Shown: positions 14,585 to 25,206 of the stretch, one piece after another
How the letters are laid out: each line of letters opens with the position of its first letter
Numbering within the stretch: the first letter of the stretch is position 1
NCBI GenBank assembly: GCA_012976225.1
Contig: JAAVVG010000011.1
Coordinates: forward strand, 806,001-870,000
DNA from: Golubevia sp. BC0850
Taxonomy: Eukaryota; Basidiomycota; Exobasidiomycetes; Golubeviales; Golubeviaceae
Direction: 5' to 3'
Length of the DNA: 64,000 nt
The notes under the pieces: generated by a model
Seen by the model: the letters and a program-made list of their open reading frames with translations, nothing else
What the model was told of the DNA's origin: nothing
Database searches by the model: none
Made by a program: the position numbers and the translations under genes

Positions 14585-14617
14585 GCAATTTTTTGTTAAA
14601 TCATGATTCTCCTGCCT

Positions 14618-16642
14618 TCAAAGACCTCTTCCACCTCTCTTAAAAGCGTCTCTCTCTTCTCTCCATTGCATCGCTCTTCCCATCATGACTTGTTCAACCT
14701 CTTCCACTTCTCTCTTTTTCATTTCTTCATCACTAGTTCCCATCCCATCAGTTCCCTCTTGAGCAATTTTGAAAATCTTGATAGAATGACCTTCAACTTC
14801 AACGTCGCCTAAACTCTCCTTGAAAGGGCTTCCCTCTTCCTTCTCCAACCGATCCGGAACGGTTCCCATCTCAAAATCAACTCCTTTCCAAAGATCATAA
14901 GCATCCCAACTTTCGTTTCTCGAACTTCTTTGATTCTGATCCGGGAAGATGTCAGAGAATGGAAGAGAAACGGTTTGTGTCTCAGTTGCTAGATTGACAA
15001 CTGCTACTACGTAGGTCCCATTAGCTAGAGATCCTGTCCAGAGCTGAACACTTCCTCCGTCTACTTCTTTCTTGTAATTGCGGATTGCAGGAGAGCCGGC
15101 GGAATCCTGGTTGAGAGCAATTACATGCTTGTTCTTAATGGTGGCTTTGGTTGAGTTATCCATGTTTGAAAGATCATTTCCTAGGATCAAAGGTGACTTG
15201 ACGGCGGACCACATTGAGAAATGAAGAACATATTCGTTCTCTGACATTCCACCGTTTCCAACTTCTAGGGAATCTAAATCGTTCCATCGTCCAGGTCCAG
15301 CTTTCTGTCCCAGAGGAGCTGCGAAGTCTAAGATTCTGGCCATGGAACAGTGGAAACCTGATTGAGAAGACAAGAAAGAGTCGGCTGGTGAGTCGGGAGT
15401 TTTTCAAAAGAGAGAAAAGTTCAGGGAAAAGTAACTCACCTGGAAGTTTACAGTCGATAGCAGAAGTGCAAGGACAACGATCGTCGAACTTGTCAAAGGT
15501 ATCAGCGATGTCTCCAGACCTATTGAGAAGAGAGGGAAGAAATAAAGGTAGAAAGTAAGAATCAGTGGAGAAAGAGGGAGAAGAAACAAAGGGAGAAAGG
15601 CCAGAACCAGGGGAGACCAGGAGTCAAAGTTCAGTCAACCTCTCGGCGTCGAGACTCACATTCTCCAAGAATTAGCCATGGTCTGAGCGAAGTTCCAAGG
15701 CCCATCGACACCCCAGTTACAGAGCCCATAGAGGAACGGTCTTCCAGTGGCATTGAGAGCGTCGCCCATTATTTTGTATCGATCGTAAGAGAGCTGACAG
15801 AAGTGAGATGGGGATAGGAGTGAGTAAATTGTGTTTCCTGATAGCTAACTTGAAGGGTGTCTCACCTTTGGAGTTCCTTCACGACCGAGATTGAAGCAGT
15901 TCTGTGGGAATGAGGGGACGGGTTAGAGTTAACGGAGAGGCAGATGAGACGAGAAGAAGAACAAACGGAAGCAGAACAAACGGAAGCTCTAGCTCAATCA
16001 GCTCACATCGTACTTCAAGTAGTCGAAACCCCAATCAGCGAAAGTTTGAGCATCGATTGTTTCAAAATCCAAGGACCCTGGATAACCACCACAAGTCATG
16101 GTTCCTGCAGAACTGGCGAAAGAACAAAGGGGGGGCCAAAAGTCGAAGTCAGCTCAAGCTACTTCAGAGTCGCCTTGAGGAACTTCTTCTCGGTTTACGA
16201 TTGAATCAAAAAGGGTCTTGGACTCACGAGTAGATTCCAACTTTGAGACCATCAGCGTGAAGAGCATCTGTCATGTTCTTCATTCCGTTGGGGTACTTTT
16301 GTGGGTCAGCTACAATCTTGTTGGTACCATTTTCCCTTTGGTGTAAAGCGTAGCAATCGTCATTGACGATGTAGTTATATCCGAGACTGATCAACAATAG
16401 AAGGGGTAAGAGTAAGACGTCAGTAATAGAAGAGCCTATCTTGGGAATATTTGGACTCACTCTCTCAATCCCTCATCTACTAGCGCTTTTCCGTTAGCCT
16501 TCATGACATCCTCTGAGATGTCACATCCGTAGTTATTCCACGAGTTCCATCCCATTTGTGGTGTGAGTGCAATACCATTGTCCAGAGCTAGGACGTTTGA
16601 AAAAGCTAGAGTCACCAGAGTGGTGAGAAGTGGGGAGATCAT
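14618..16642 (-). CDS. Secreted alpha-galactosidase (GH27)
   Basis: Seven exons (16642-16461, 16386-16228, 16112-16007, 15901-15866, 15793-15660, 15519-15440, 15357-14618) splice in phase to 478 aa. It releases terminal alpha-galactose from oligosaccharides such as melibiose and galactomannans. Residues 1-19 are a signal peptide. GH27 motifs are [54 protein letters not shown] (nucleophile Asp) and [18 protein letters not shown] (acid/base Asp). The beta-sandwich C-terminus carries several N-X-S/T sites. The long acidic tail after about residue 430 ([18 protein letters not shown]) is unusual. Exon 4 is 36 nt and follows the nucleophile codon directly. Confidence 0.95.
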
Positions 16643-16785
16643 AGTTGTCTGAGTTGAAGATATGTTCCAAATACTTGTGGGTTGGGCTGAAGGGAAAGAG
16701 CAGGAAGAGATGGGAGAGGAAAAGTGGGGGAAAGGGAAGAAGAAGAGGCTCCTTAAGTACTTTCTGGTCCAGACTCTTTAGCTCG

Positions 16786-16793
16786 TTTTTATA
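16786..16793 (-). promoter_or_regulatory. TATA box of the alpha-galactosidase gene
   Basis: The minus strand reads TATAAAAA about 145 bp upstream of the ATG at 16642, in an otherwise gene-free region. Confidence 0.5.
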
Positions 16794-17161
16794 GCTCTTC
16801 CCTCAATTGGAATGAACTAAGACTTGAAGTCAAATTGCTTCAAAAGAAGAGAGAACGGGAAGATTTTGACTCCTTCTTCCTTCTTTCTTCCCGACGATCG
16901 ATTCGGGAAGGATCTCCACAATGAAGTCATCCTTCTAAGACCTGTACCCAAACGTCATCACCCCTTTGGATGAGAGAACAGTCACACGAACAGAGCACAA
17001 TTCAAGCAGAAGAAGAGAATTTCATGTCAAAACAAGAGAAGGACGGGAGGATTCGTTCCCAACGGAGGTATATGGTGTTGTCGGGAGGGATCTCTGCCTC
17101 AAAACAGGATACACTGTAGGACATCAATAATCGTGCCTCTTTCTTTCTGGTTTAGGTCACT
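16794..17161. other. Intergenic region, no gene seen
   Basis: This is upstream sequence of the alpha-galactosidase gene up to the stop of the next minus-strand gene. It has no open frame with coding character. Confidence 0.45.
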
Positions 17162-17534
17162 TTAATCTTTCTTTCCCTCCAACAATTCCTTTCTACGTTC
17201 CTCGGCGGCAGCTAGATCAGCTTTGGTCTCCTCGGCAGAGCGACTGAGAGTTGGGATGGAATCAGAGAAGAGGATAGATCAGTAACTTTATGTTGTTCGT
17301 GTGGCGAGTGATCTGCAGACTCAGATCCTCTAGAACAACGTTCTTTCTCGACTTCTGACCCAGCTTCCTTTCTAGAGGTCTGGTGGAGCGAGCTGCAGAA
17401 GTGGCTCCGAATTTTGGGAATGGCTGCATTCGTACTCACTTCTTTCCAAACCTCTCTTGCTCTTTCTCAAGTCTCTCAGCAAGATGAGGCGGCAATTTGA
17501 TAGATTCAGTTGAGTTGTTAATTTGATCAGCCAT
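17162..17534 (-). CDS. 58-residue charged helical protein, function unknown
   Basis: Two exons (17534-17440 and 17243-17162) separated by a canonical GTGAGT...CAG intron give a 58-aa protein starting MADQINNSTESIKLPPH. The rest is almost entirely charged and helix-prone (LAERLEKEQERFGKN, then RSAEETKADLAAAEERRKEL) and ends EGKKD. It has no signal or membrane segment. The AAEERRK segment is loosely reminiscent of stathmin-like helices, but the similarity is too short for an assignment. The length is an exact multiple of three after splicing and the intron is a normal size, so I regard it as a real small gene. Confidence 0.65.
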
Positions 17535-17819
17535 GTTTTGAAAGGTTTGATGTAGTGGTTGAGAAGAAGAAATCAATAGGGGGATGACCTTACATAGCCT
17601 AAAAGCTCATTAGACGCCCACGCGACTCGTGAATGGCAACCATTTTGAGAGTCAAGTTGGGAGGGAGTCTTTTCTTTGATTCTGTATAGTGAAAATGAAT
17701 TATAGAGTACGTACGCAAACAAAGAATGAGTCAAAAGATCCAGCCAATTTCATTTCCTTTAAAAACTGTTCAAAAGCTAATTCCGAAAGCCATCCTTCAC
17801 GACCTAAACTACTTTGACT

Positions 17820-19866
17820 TTAACACCTTTCAAGAACAACAGCAATACCTTGACCACCTCCAATACAAGCGGCTCCAACAGCGTACTTCTTGTCTAGACG
17901 ATGTAGATTGTGAGTTAAGTTGGCAATGATTCTGGCTCCAGAAGCTCCTAGAGGATGTCCGAGGGCTAAGATACAAGTAGAGAAGGCAGAAGACGTCAGG
18001 AACATAAAACACTAAGCAAACGGAGGGAAAGAACTACGCAAAGTGTACAAGAGACTCACCAATGGCTCCTCCGAACATGTTACACTTCTCGTCTGGCAAA
18101 GCAAGCTCCTTTTGGACACTCAAGAACTGAGCAGCGAAAGCCTCATTGATCTCAAACATGTCAATGTCATCAATCGAGAGGGAAGCACGAGATAGAGCCA
18201 TCTTGATAGCTTCGACTGGTCCAATCTGTTGAGAGAGAAACATCGAGAGTCAGTTGCCGTCTGACCGCTCCCCACCTCATCGGAGACTGCTTCTTGAAGT
18301 TCCAATGAAGAATCCAATTCTTTACTCACTCCCATGATGCTAGGTTCACAAGCAGTGATTCCATAACTGACAACTCTAGCTAGAGGTTTTAGTCCATATC
18401 TCTTAAGAGCTTCTTCTCCAGCAATGACATTGGCAGCAGCTCCATCACAGATTCCGGAAGCATTACCAGCAGTGACGGTTCCATCCTTCTTGAAGACTGA
18501 AGGTAATTTCGCAAGAGTTTCAGCAGTGGTCTTTCCTCTTGGGTGTTCATCTACTGAGAAAGTTTCGGTGGTCTATGGAAGAAGATAGAGAAAGAGAACC
18601 GAGGGAAATAAGTGATCAAAGAAGGAAGAATAGAGAAGGGGAGAAGTAGAAAGAAGAATGGAGAGGAATTGCAAAACTCACCTTCTTGACCTTGACTTCA
18701 ACAGGGACGATCTCATCAGTGAAAGCACCTGCCTCGTTAGCCTTTTGCCAACGTTGCTGAGATTGAAGAGCAAAAGCATCACACTGTTCACGAGTGATTC
18801 CGTACTTCTGAGCGAGATTTTCGGCAGTGATTCTGGGGTTCAGAAGAGGAGGGAGAGGACAAAAGAGAAAGGGTGGGGAAGGAAGAAATGAAGGAAGAGG
18901 ACATCAGAATCGCATCTTTCTCGATTGTTCTGAGGGAGTGTGTTAAACAAAACTTACCCTATGAGAGAGGAGGCGAAGAGAGAAGGTGAGCACAGTCGGG
19001 GATAAGGAGAGAGATTAGAACCTTTTCTGCTCTCCAAATGTTTCTACACTGTGCAGAGCTTTTGCCAACCCCCCTATCAAGCCCTCAAAACTTGCGAAAC
19101 CAAACCCAACCCTCTTTGTACTCACCCATTGGAGTTGGAGTAGGGACCATATCAGTCAAAGCAGCAGCCAAAGAATCAACCAATTTCAAATCCACTCCAT
19201 ATCTTCCACCACCGAATCTAACTCCATGAAGAGTGTAAGGACACAAACTCATGTTTTCAGCTCCACCAGTTAGTACCACTTGAGATTCTCCTAAAGCGAT
19301 CTCTTGAGAAGCGTTGATGACTGACTGGAAACCTGAACCACAAAGTCTGTTGACAGTCAAAGCTGGAGTTGTGACTGGTAGACCAGCGTGATGACCAACA
19401 TGTCTTGAAAGGTATGCACCAGAATTATCAGAGATATTGACGTTTCCGAAGATAGTAGATGAGACTTCAGTTCCTTGAGGTAGAGTTGCGAGAGCTGCTT
19501 TGGAAGCGAGTCCTCCTAATTGAGCTGCTGTGAGTTTGCTCAGGGATTGTCCGAAGGCACCGAAAGGCTGTGGAAGATAGCAGTAAGGGGTTTGATGGAA
19601 AGGGAGAGGGGAAGAGATAAAGAGTGGGAGTGGGAGTGAAAGGTGGTGACTATTAGAGCTCTTTCCCTCTCCCTACTGCAGCCAGATTCCCCTCCATATG
19701 AATTCAACCCTGGTAGTGATCAATCTGCTCTTGCTGGATTAAGCTTCCTTTTGTGTCGAACTTGATGTTTTGTCTCCGAAACCTGAACCGTTGTACCCCC
19801 GCAACCGAGTGAGAAGTGAAGACTAGGAAGACTCACTGTACGTTTTGAAGCTACGACGTAAGCCAT
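17820..19866 (-). CDS. ERG10: Acetyl-CoA C-acetyltransferase (thiolase), with a predicted 1-nt exon
   Basis: The exons are 19866-19837, 19567-19126, the single base 18958, 18832-18682, 18572-18330, 18225-18060 and 17965-17820; together they give 392 aa. The enzyme condenses two acetyl-CoA to acetoacetyl-CoA at the start of the mevalonate pathway. There is no presequence, so it is likely cytosolic. Thiolase motifs are [12 protein letters not shown] (acyl-carrying Cys), [30 protein letters not shown] and AACIGGGQG. All junctions except exon 2 to the ITAENL exon are simple. That one is off by one base unless base 18958 is included, which restores the conserved Met-Gly before ITAEN. A 5' UTR intron probably ends about 22 bp before the ATG (TTCCAG). 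Confidence 0.94.
18958..18958 (-). other. Candidate single-nucleotide exon of the thiolase gene
   Basis: On the minus strand a pyrimidine tract ends in CATAG, is followed by one G, then GTAAGT. The flanking introns would be 167 nt (19125-18959) and 125 nt (18957-18833), both typical here. Exon 2 ends with one base of a codon (G) and the next exon starts with one base (A). The added G makes GGA (Gly), which thiolases have at this place. Alternatives are a non-canonical CA acceptor or a one-base sequence error. Confidence 0.7.
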
Positions 19867-20531
19867 TGATGATGTGATTGAGGATTGGCTGGAAAGGGAA
19901 GAGAAGAGCAGATCAGAGGAAAGGAGGAGGGTGAGGTAAAGGAGGGAAGGAGAGAAGATCCAACGTATTCTTGAAAGATTCGGTAGTGCAATCGGTAATG
20001 CCCGGACCTCTTGTGAGAACGGCTCACTTTCAAGATGGTTCTCTCAACTCAAAAGCAAGTCTCTTCTCCTCTCAAATGTAGGTCCGTATTAGATTTCAAT
20101 TCAAGACGTTATTAATCTTTCGAGGGGTGGTCGCAGAACCTGAAGTAGGCAAGTATAAGAAGTAGCCACCGTCTGCAGCTGTGGCAAACAAGATTCAACT
20201 CCATGTCAGATCTTCAGAAGCAGCCAATCACTGATCAATCGACTTATGAACATGTATGAAATTACCGGATCAAAGAGGAAAGCAGAAAGAGACATCGAAA
20301 AGCCGAGGGATAGGAAAGGGAACGGCGAGTCATTAGAAGTGAATACAAAAGAGTTGTGAAAGTGATGAGATTGACATGATGTGACGTAGAGTAGTCTTGT
20401 GATTGAAGTGGGGGAGAGAGAGGGGGGTAGAGACCGGGTTATAGAAATCAGCAGGAAGGTAGAAAGGAGGTCGAAAAAAAGAAAGGGGGGGGGAGGATGG
20501 GGGAAAAATCAGGGGTGCGTTGAAGCTGAGA
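19867..20531. other. Intergenic region with probable 5' UTR intron of the thiolase gene
   Basis: Just upstream of the thiolase ATG a pyrimidine-rich stretch ends in TTCCAG, a likely 5' UTR acceptor. The rest, up to the transporter stop codon, has no gene that I can support. A purine-rich run lies around 20400-20515. Confidence 0.45.
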
Positions 20532-21820
20532 TCAATCTCTCTTCTTCCAGATCGGAGCTAGATCAAATAGAGGAACAAGATAAGGAAACTCAGTAGTGGA
20601 GAGAGCTAAGTTGCACATCAAGTAAAGCCCGATGACTGAGGCAGTGAAACCTGCGAGAGAGACGATGAAAAGGAAAGTCAGCCGATAGTTTTGTAGTGCA
20701 TTTCAGATTGGTTCCACTTACCACAACCTCCAGCAGCTTTCAAGACGTCGACACCTTTGTCGGTGTTGCCGTTTGAAATGATCATGTAGCCAGCTCCGAG
20801 ACAATAGAAAGTCAAAGCCACTGTGAACGAGTTCGAGAAGAGGTGGGGTTAGATCATTGAACGTTGGGCTATTTGAGATCAAATCCTCTGGTAATTACCT
20901 GTCAACAAGATCAAGACCAAGATGACATTGGTTTTCAAGGCGGCTGAAAGTGAGAGATTGAAAGTGTCAAAAGAGGCGCAGCTTGAGGATGAGGATCTTC
21001 GAATTCCAGAACTCACCAACCGTGAGAATGGTGACAAAGACACCCCAGACATGAAAGTAGAAGGCGAAAGGTAACTGTAAGAGAAAGAGAAGGAAGAGTG
21101 AGGTCAGACTTCAGAGGTTATCGATTCGAGGGATCAATGTTGCACCTTACTCACTGCGAAAGTGTCACCGAGAGCAGTGGCGATCCCGTAATTTGGGTCC
21201 AAGAAGATTCCAAGAGATAACCAGAAAACTCCAAAAGAAGCAAAGACCAACATCGGGAAACTGTTTCCTACCAAAAACTCTCCAACCCCTGCTAGTGTCA
21301 TGCCTAGACCTCCGACCATAAGATGGACCGGAAGTAAGCCAGGTAGATCGGTGAGAGAATTGGCTTGTCTGAAAGAATCAAAAGGGGAGACGAAGCGTCG
21401 AAAGAAAAAGAAAACTCAGTGATTGTCTTTGTCTTTGTCTTTGTCTCGACTATTCAACCTTCAAACGTTCACTTACCTGAAATTCATCAGGATACAGCTA
21501 GTCGGTAAGAGAGAGAGAACAAAACAGATGATTCCTAGAGGAGTTGGGTTTCCCAAGCTGATTGAGTGGTTGAGTAGGGGTCAGAGTCGACACTCCACTT
21601 TTTCGTCAACAAAGAGCGGGAAAACTCACGCTTTGAGGGCAGACAATTGTCTGTTTGAACGAATGGTTGGTTGAAGGTATAATTCACTGAATTGCTCGTT
21701 TGTTAGAGTGACCGACATTGCGCGATTGAGAGGAGGCATGTTTGGATGAGGGTTGAGAGTAGTCTCATCGTGTTCTTGATTGTAAGTGTTCTCCTTTCCG
21801 TTAGTTTGTGCTTCAGACAT
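20532..21820 (-). CDS. Acetate/ammonium transporter of the GPR1/FUN34/YaaH (Ato) family
   Basis: Seven exons (21820-21630, 21557-21477, 21368-21155, 21074-21017, 20943-20899, 20820-20722, 20650-20532) splice in phase to 268 aa, the usual size. These plasma-membrane proteins carry acetate and other monocarboxylates. After a hydrophilic tail of about 65 residues comes the family signature, here ALGNPTPLGI for the usual NPAPLGL, then about six hydrophobic helices with GLGMTLAGVGEF and FHVWGVFVTIL. The C-terminus ends WKKRD. The neighbouring thiolase uses acetyl-CoA, but no co-regulation is evident. Confidence 0.92.
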
Positions 21821-21890
21821 GATGTAAATGAGGGTGAGAGGGATGAGAGGGAGAGGTGATGGAAGAAACGGGGAAAGGGAGATTCAACCC

Positions 21891-21899
21891 TTTTATATA
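21891..21899 (-). promoter_or_regulatory. TATA box of the Ato-family transporter gene
   Basis: The minus strand reads TATATAAAA about 70-80 bp upstream of the ATG at 21820. Confidence 0.6.
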
Positions 21900-22200
21900 A
21901 TAACAAGAAGGCGATCCGTACTTTGATTTACAATCAATCAGTCAGCTGGACAGATAAGCGTTTTCTCTCATCCCGGGCCACAACTTTAACCTCGATCATC
22001 TTAGCTCTTCTCAATTTGTGGGGCGATGGGACCACAAAAGTTTGTTAGTTGAGTCCCTCAGTCTCACAGAAAAGGGGTTGCCGATGGGAGATCGAAGGAA
22101 ATATCACTGGAGCAGTATAGTCTGTAATGAGTGATTTAGTCGGGTGATTGACTCTTATTGGAATATGCTATCGAAAGGAAAGGGGTTTCAGATCGAAATC

Positions 22201-24301
22201 TCAAGAGTAGTACATCAAATAGCGTCGTTTCCTCTCCAAATCTTCTTCCTCCTCATCCCATCTCCAACCCACCACAATCGTCCTTTCATCAAATCCATCT
22301 TTTCTCTCCGCACTGCCATCTTCAGAAACGGGAGGGAGCTTGCGACCTTTGAAATAAGAACTGAAGGCCACTCCTGGAATGAGAGGTAAAGACGGAACTC
22401 CAGTTCCAGCTCCCCAGGCTCTGAATTTAGAGTTATGTTCTGCACGCTCCTGAGAGGTAGAGAAGAAGATACATCTTACAGATGATTTGTAAGGTTTCGA
22501 TTTCTGGATGTAGAGGTCTCGAAGATCTTCATCCTTGTTAGTGTTGTCGACTACGCAGCTCTTTCCCTCTTTCAGAGACTTGTCCACCAAAGCTAGACAT
22601 TTGTCACGAGTTTTGAGGAGATCTTGATTGACATGAACGTATCCTTGCTTCTCAAAGTATCTCCTATAGAAGGAAGACTTTCCAGCACAGGGAGGTCCAA
22701 CGAAAAGAACGACTTCTAAGTCTGCTGCTCCTTTTCCAGATGGGTCCAGGATCTCCCCCTCGAGAACGGGAGCTAGGAGAGTTAAGGAGGATAAAAAATC
22801 AGCAGTGACAGGTCTCAGTGAACGAGAAGAGTCTTGAATTGCCGAATAAACTCACGAGGGAGCGGTGAGTCGTTCAAAGTTGGCTTCCAACCTGAGAGCT
22901 CAAAAGGCTGAGAACAGAAGAGAGGGACTGTCAGTCCCCCCGAACGCTCGAGAACCATCATTTAAAATAACAGAACTCACCCTGGCTTCTTTTCCCAAGA
23001 AATAACTCTCAGGTTCGACGAATTCGAGTCCGCAATTCAAGGCGAACTTTCTATCGGTGTCACCCCAATCTTTCTTCCTCTCCTTCCCCTTAAAACTCCC
23101 CGCCAATCTACCACCAGCATCTCCAACAAAACTTGAGTTTTCCATATCCATCAAATTCTCCATCTTCATCTGCGAAAGCTCCTCTTCATTCAAAAGACCT
23201 TCCTCTTGCATTCTCTTCTTAACCAAAGCTCCAAACAATTCCCACATCCCAATCCTAGGTTTTCTGAATTCAGCATCTCCTAAAGATCCAACAATGATCA
23301 AAGGTATGTTCCATGCTTGAATCAAAGATTTAACCTTCTCTTTCCAAGTTTCCAACTTTTTGGAAGGTTTGAGTTGCGATTTAGATTTGGATTTTGAAGC
23401 ACTTGAGGGAGTCTGCTTTTGGTTTGATAGGATGAGAATGATATGACCTGATTCATGAGCTGCTTTAAGTTTCATTATGATGTGATTCGGAAAGACCAGT
23501 TCATGGTCCGTGGAATCTGTCGCAGAAGGGAACTGGAGGGAGAGTTTGGGGGGGGGGGGATAGGAACAGTCAGCTAGACGCCTTGGTGCCTTCTCGCGAG
23601 ACCCAGTGTTACTCTAAAAAGCTTATCAACAGATCGTCGAGTACCGAGGCTTCAAAGACATCGATTTCTGTATGCCTTCTCTTGGAGGTCGAAGCTGCCC
23701 ACTCGAATTTCAAGAGCGACCTTTCTTTCGATGACTGCCTTTCTCTTTCGACTTTCTCAGACAAATCACATCACTCGGTACTCACCTTCTTTCCATCTCT
23801 TGGTTTGATGATGGTTCCGTCCAAGTCCAAAGCCAACACTTTGGCCTTCTTCCAGCTCCTTACAACCTCATCATCTCCGCTCATCTTCTCCTTTCCCTTC
23901 CCTTTCTCTTCACTTTGAGATCTTTCTGAACTAGAACTTGACTTCTGATCCTTGTTGCTTTGAACCAACTCTTGGAAAGGATCTCCGTGGACGGCAAGTA
24001 ACACTCCGGAAGCAACACCATCATGTAGCAGCTCTGCATCTACACCTCCCTCTATCGTAGGTGGAGTTCTCCAAAAGTTAGAGCTTGAGACCTTAGTAGA
24101 AGGTTTTGAAAACATAGGAGCCACTTTGAGATCCATTGGGAGGGAGAAATGAGTGGGCAAAGAAGGTGAGGATGATCCAGGATGAGGATGAGGAGATGCT
24201 CCCTTCACTCTACATGTGTGTATTTACTCACGTTTCTGCTTCTTGTTAGTACCATCTGTATGATTGTCAGTTTGAGCTTTGGAGGAATCACGCTTTGACA
24301 T
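22201..24301 (-). CDS. PNK1: Bifunctional polynucleotide 3'-phosphatase / 5'-kinase
   Basis: Five exons (24301-24232, 24207-23786, 23532-22981, 22907-22856, 22772-22201) splice in phase to 555 aa. It restores 3'-OH and 5'-phosphate DNA ends in single-strand break repair. The N-terminal half is the HAD-type phosphatase, with nucleophile motif LALDLDGTIIKPRDGKK near residue 140, ILILSNQ, and a later acidic GDTDRKFA segment. The C-terminal half is the kinase, with P-loop FVGPPCAGKSSF and CVVDNTN. It lacks the FHA domain of animal PNKP, as in fission yeast Pnk1. An extra Gly/Lys/Glu-rich loop lies in the phosphatase domain. Nuclear location is expected. Confidence 0.94.
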
Positions 24302-25206
24302 GTTGCGATAGAGGCTGAAAGGAAGTGAAGGAAGTTGCTGGCGATTAAGAAGATGCAATCTACCACTTTTTCTCAAGTCAATTCTCTGTCTACTTCTACT
24401 CCAGCTTGTTAGGACTTGGAAAGTCTTGAATGAACTCAGTTTTGAAGAAGATTGTCGCGAAGAGATCAGTTGAAGTGTTTTAAGACCGAGTCCAACCCAC
24501 CTTCCTCAAGTCAGTCACAGCCACGAGCCACAAAATCAAGCTTTGAAAAATTCTTGCCAAATCAAGATGCAAATTGCTTCAACAACGAAAGAGGCTGCAA
24601 ATGTCTAGCTACAAAAAGAGAAAAAATACAAAGCGATTAGAGGGAGAGAGAGAAAAGCGGATAGAGTCCGAGGATTTCTCCAGAAGAAAAAAGGTAGACA
24701 TTATAGAATTACAGAAATTGAGTTTTTTTTTCCTTCTTCCATCTAAGAAGTTGAGTGTTGATTGTATGTTATATGCGAGATTGCAGAAATCGCTCGAGCT
24801 AAAGGCCGTGGGCGATTGTGAGAACTTTGTGACTTTGACTTGTGAACCCTTGAAAAGAGATTGAAGAAACTTGGGCTGGGAGAAGACTCGAGCTAAAGGC
24901 CGAGGGTCTACTACTGATGATTGGGAAGAAAAGAGACTTTGATGAACAATGGAAGGGACTTGAGGGAACTTGGGGAAGGTGAAGAGAAGAAAGAGGCGGG
25001 GGAAGTTAAATTCAGAGGGGCATAGGTTTAATAGAAAGATGGCGATCGAGGTCTTGAGGAGAAGAATGAGACGAAGGAAACGAGCGGCTGGCTGACGGGG
25101 AACAGGGGGAAAGCAATGCATGTTAGGATTGGCTGCTTCTCCTACTTTCTACTTATCCTCTCTCAATTGCTCTCCCAGTACCAACTCACAGAACGTTCAA
25201 GCCAAT
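24302..25206. other. Gene-free spacer with a short direct repeat
   Basis: About 0.9 kb lie between the kinase/phosphatase ATG and the aminotransferase stop. A 16-bp word (CTCGAGCTAAAGGCCG) occurs twice, at 24793-24808 and 24897-24912. A 170-codon minus-strand frame at 24609-25121 is Phe/Leu/Ser rich and looks like biased noncoding sequence. Confidence 0.5.

Noticed and set aside
19871-20033. Upstream ATG frame before the thiolase gene as an N-terminal extension
   Set aside because: It ends in a pyrimidine-rich stretch with TTCCAG right before the thiolase ATG, which fits a 5' UTR intron; the thiolase start [10 protein letters not shown] is the normal one.
24609-25121. 170-codon minus-strand frame
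   Set aside because: Phe/Leu/Ser composition follows the base bias; no start context, domain, intron or homology that I can see.
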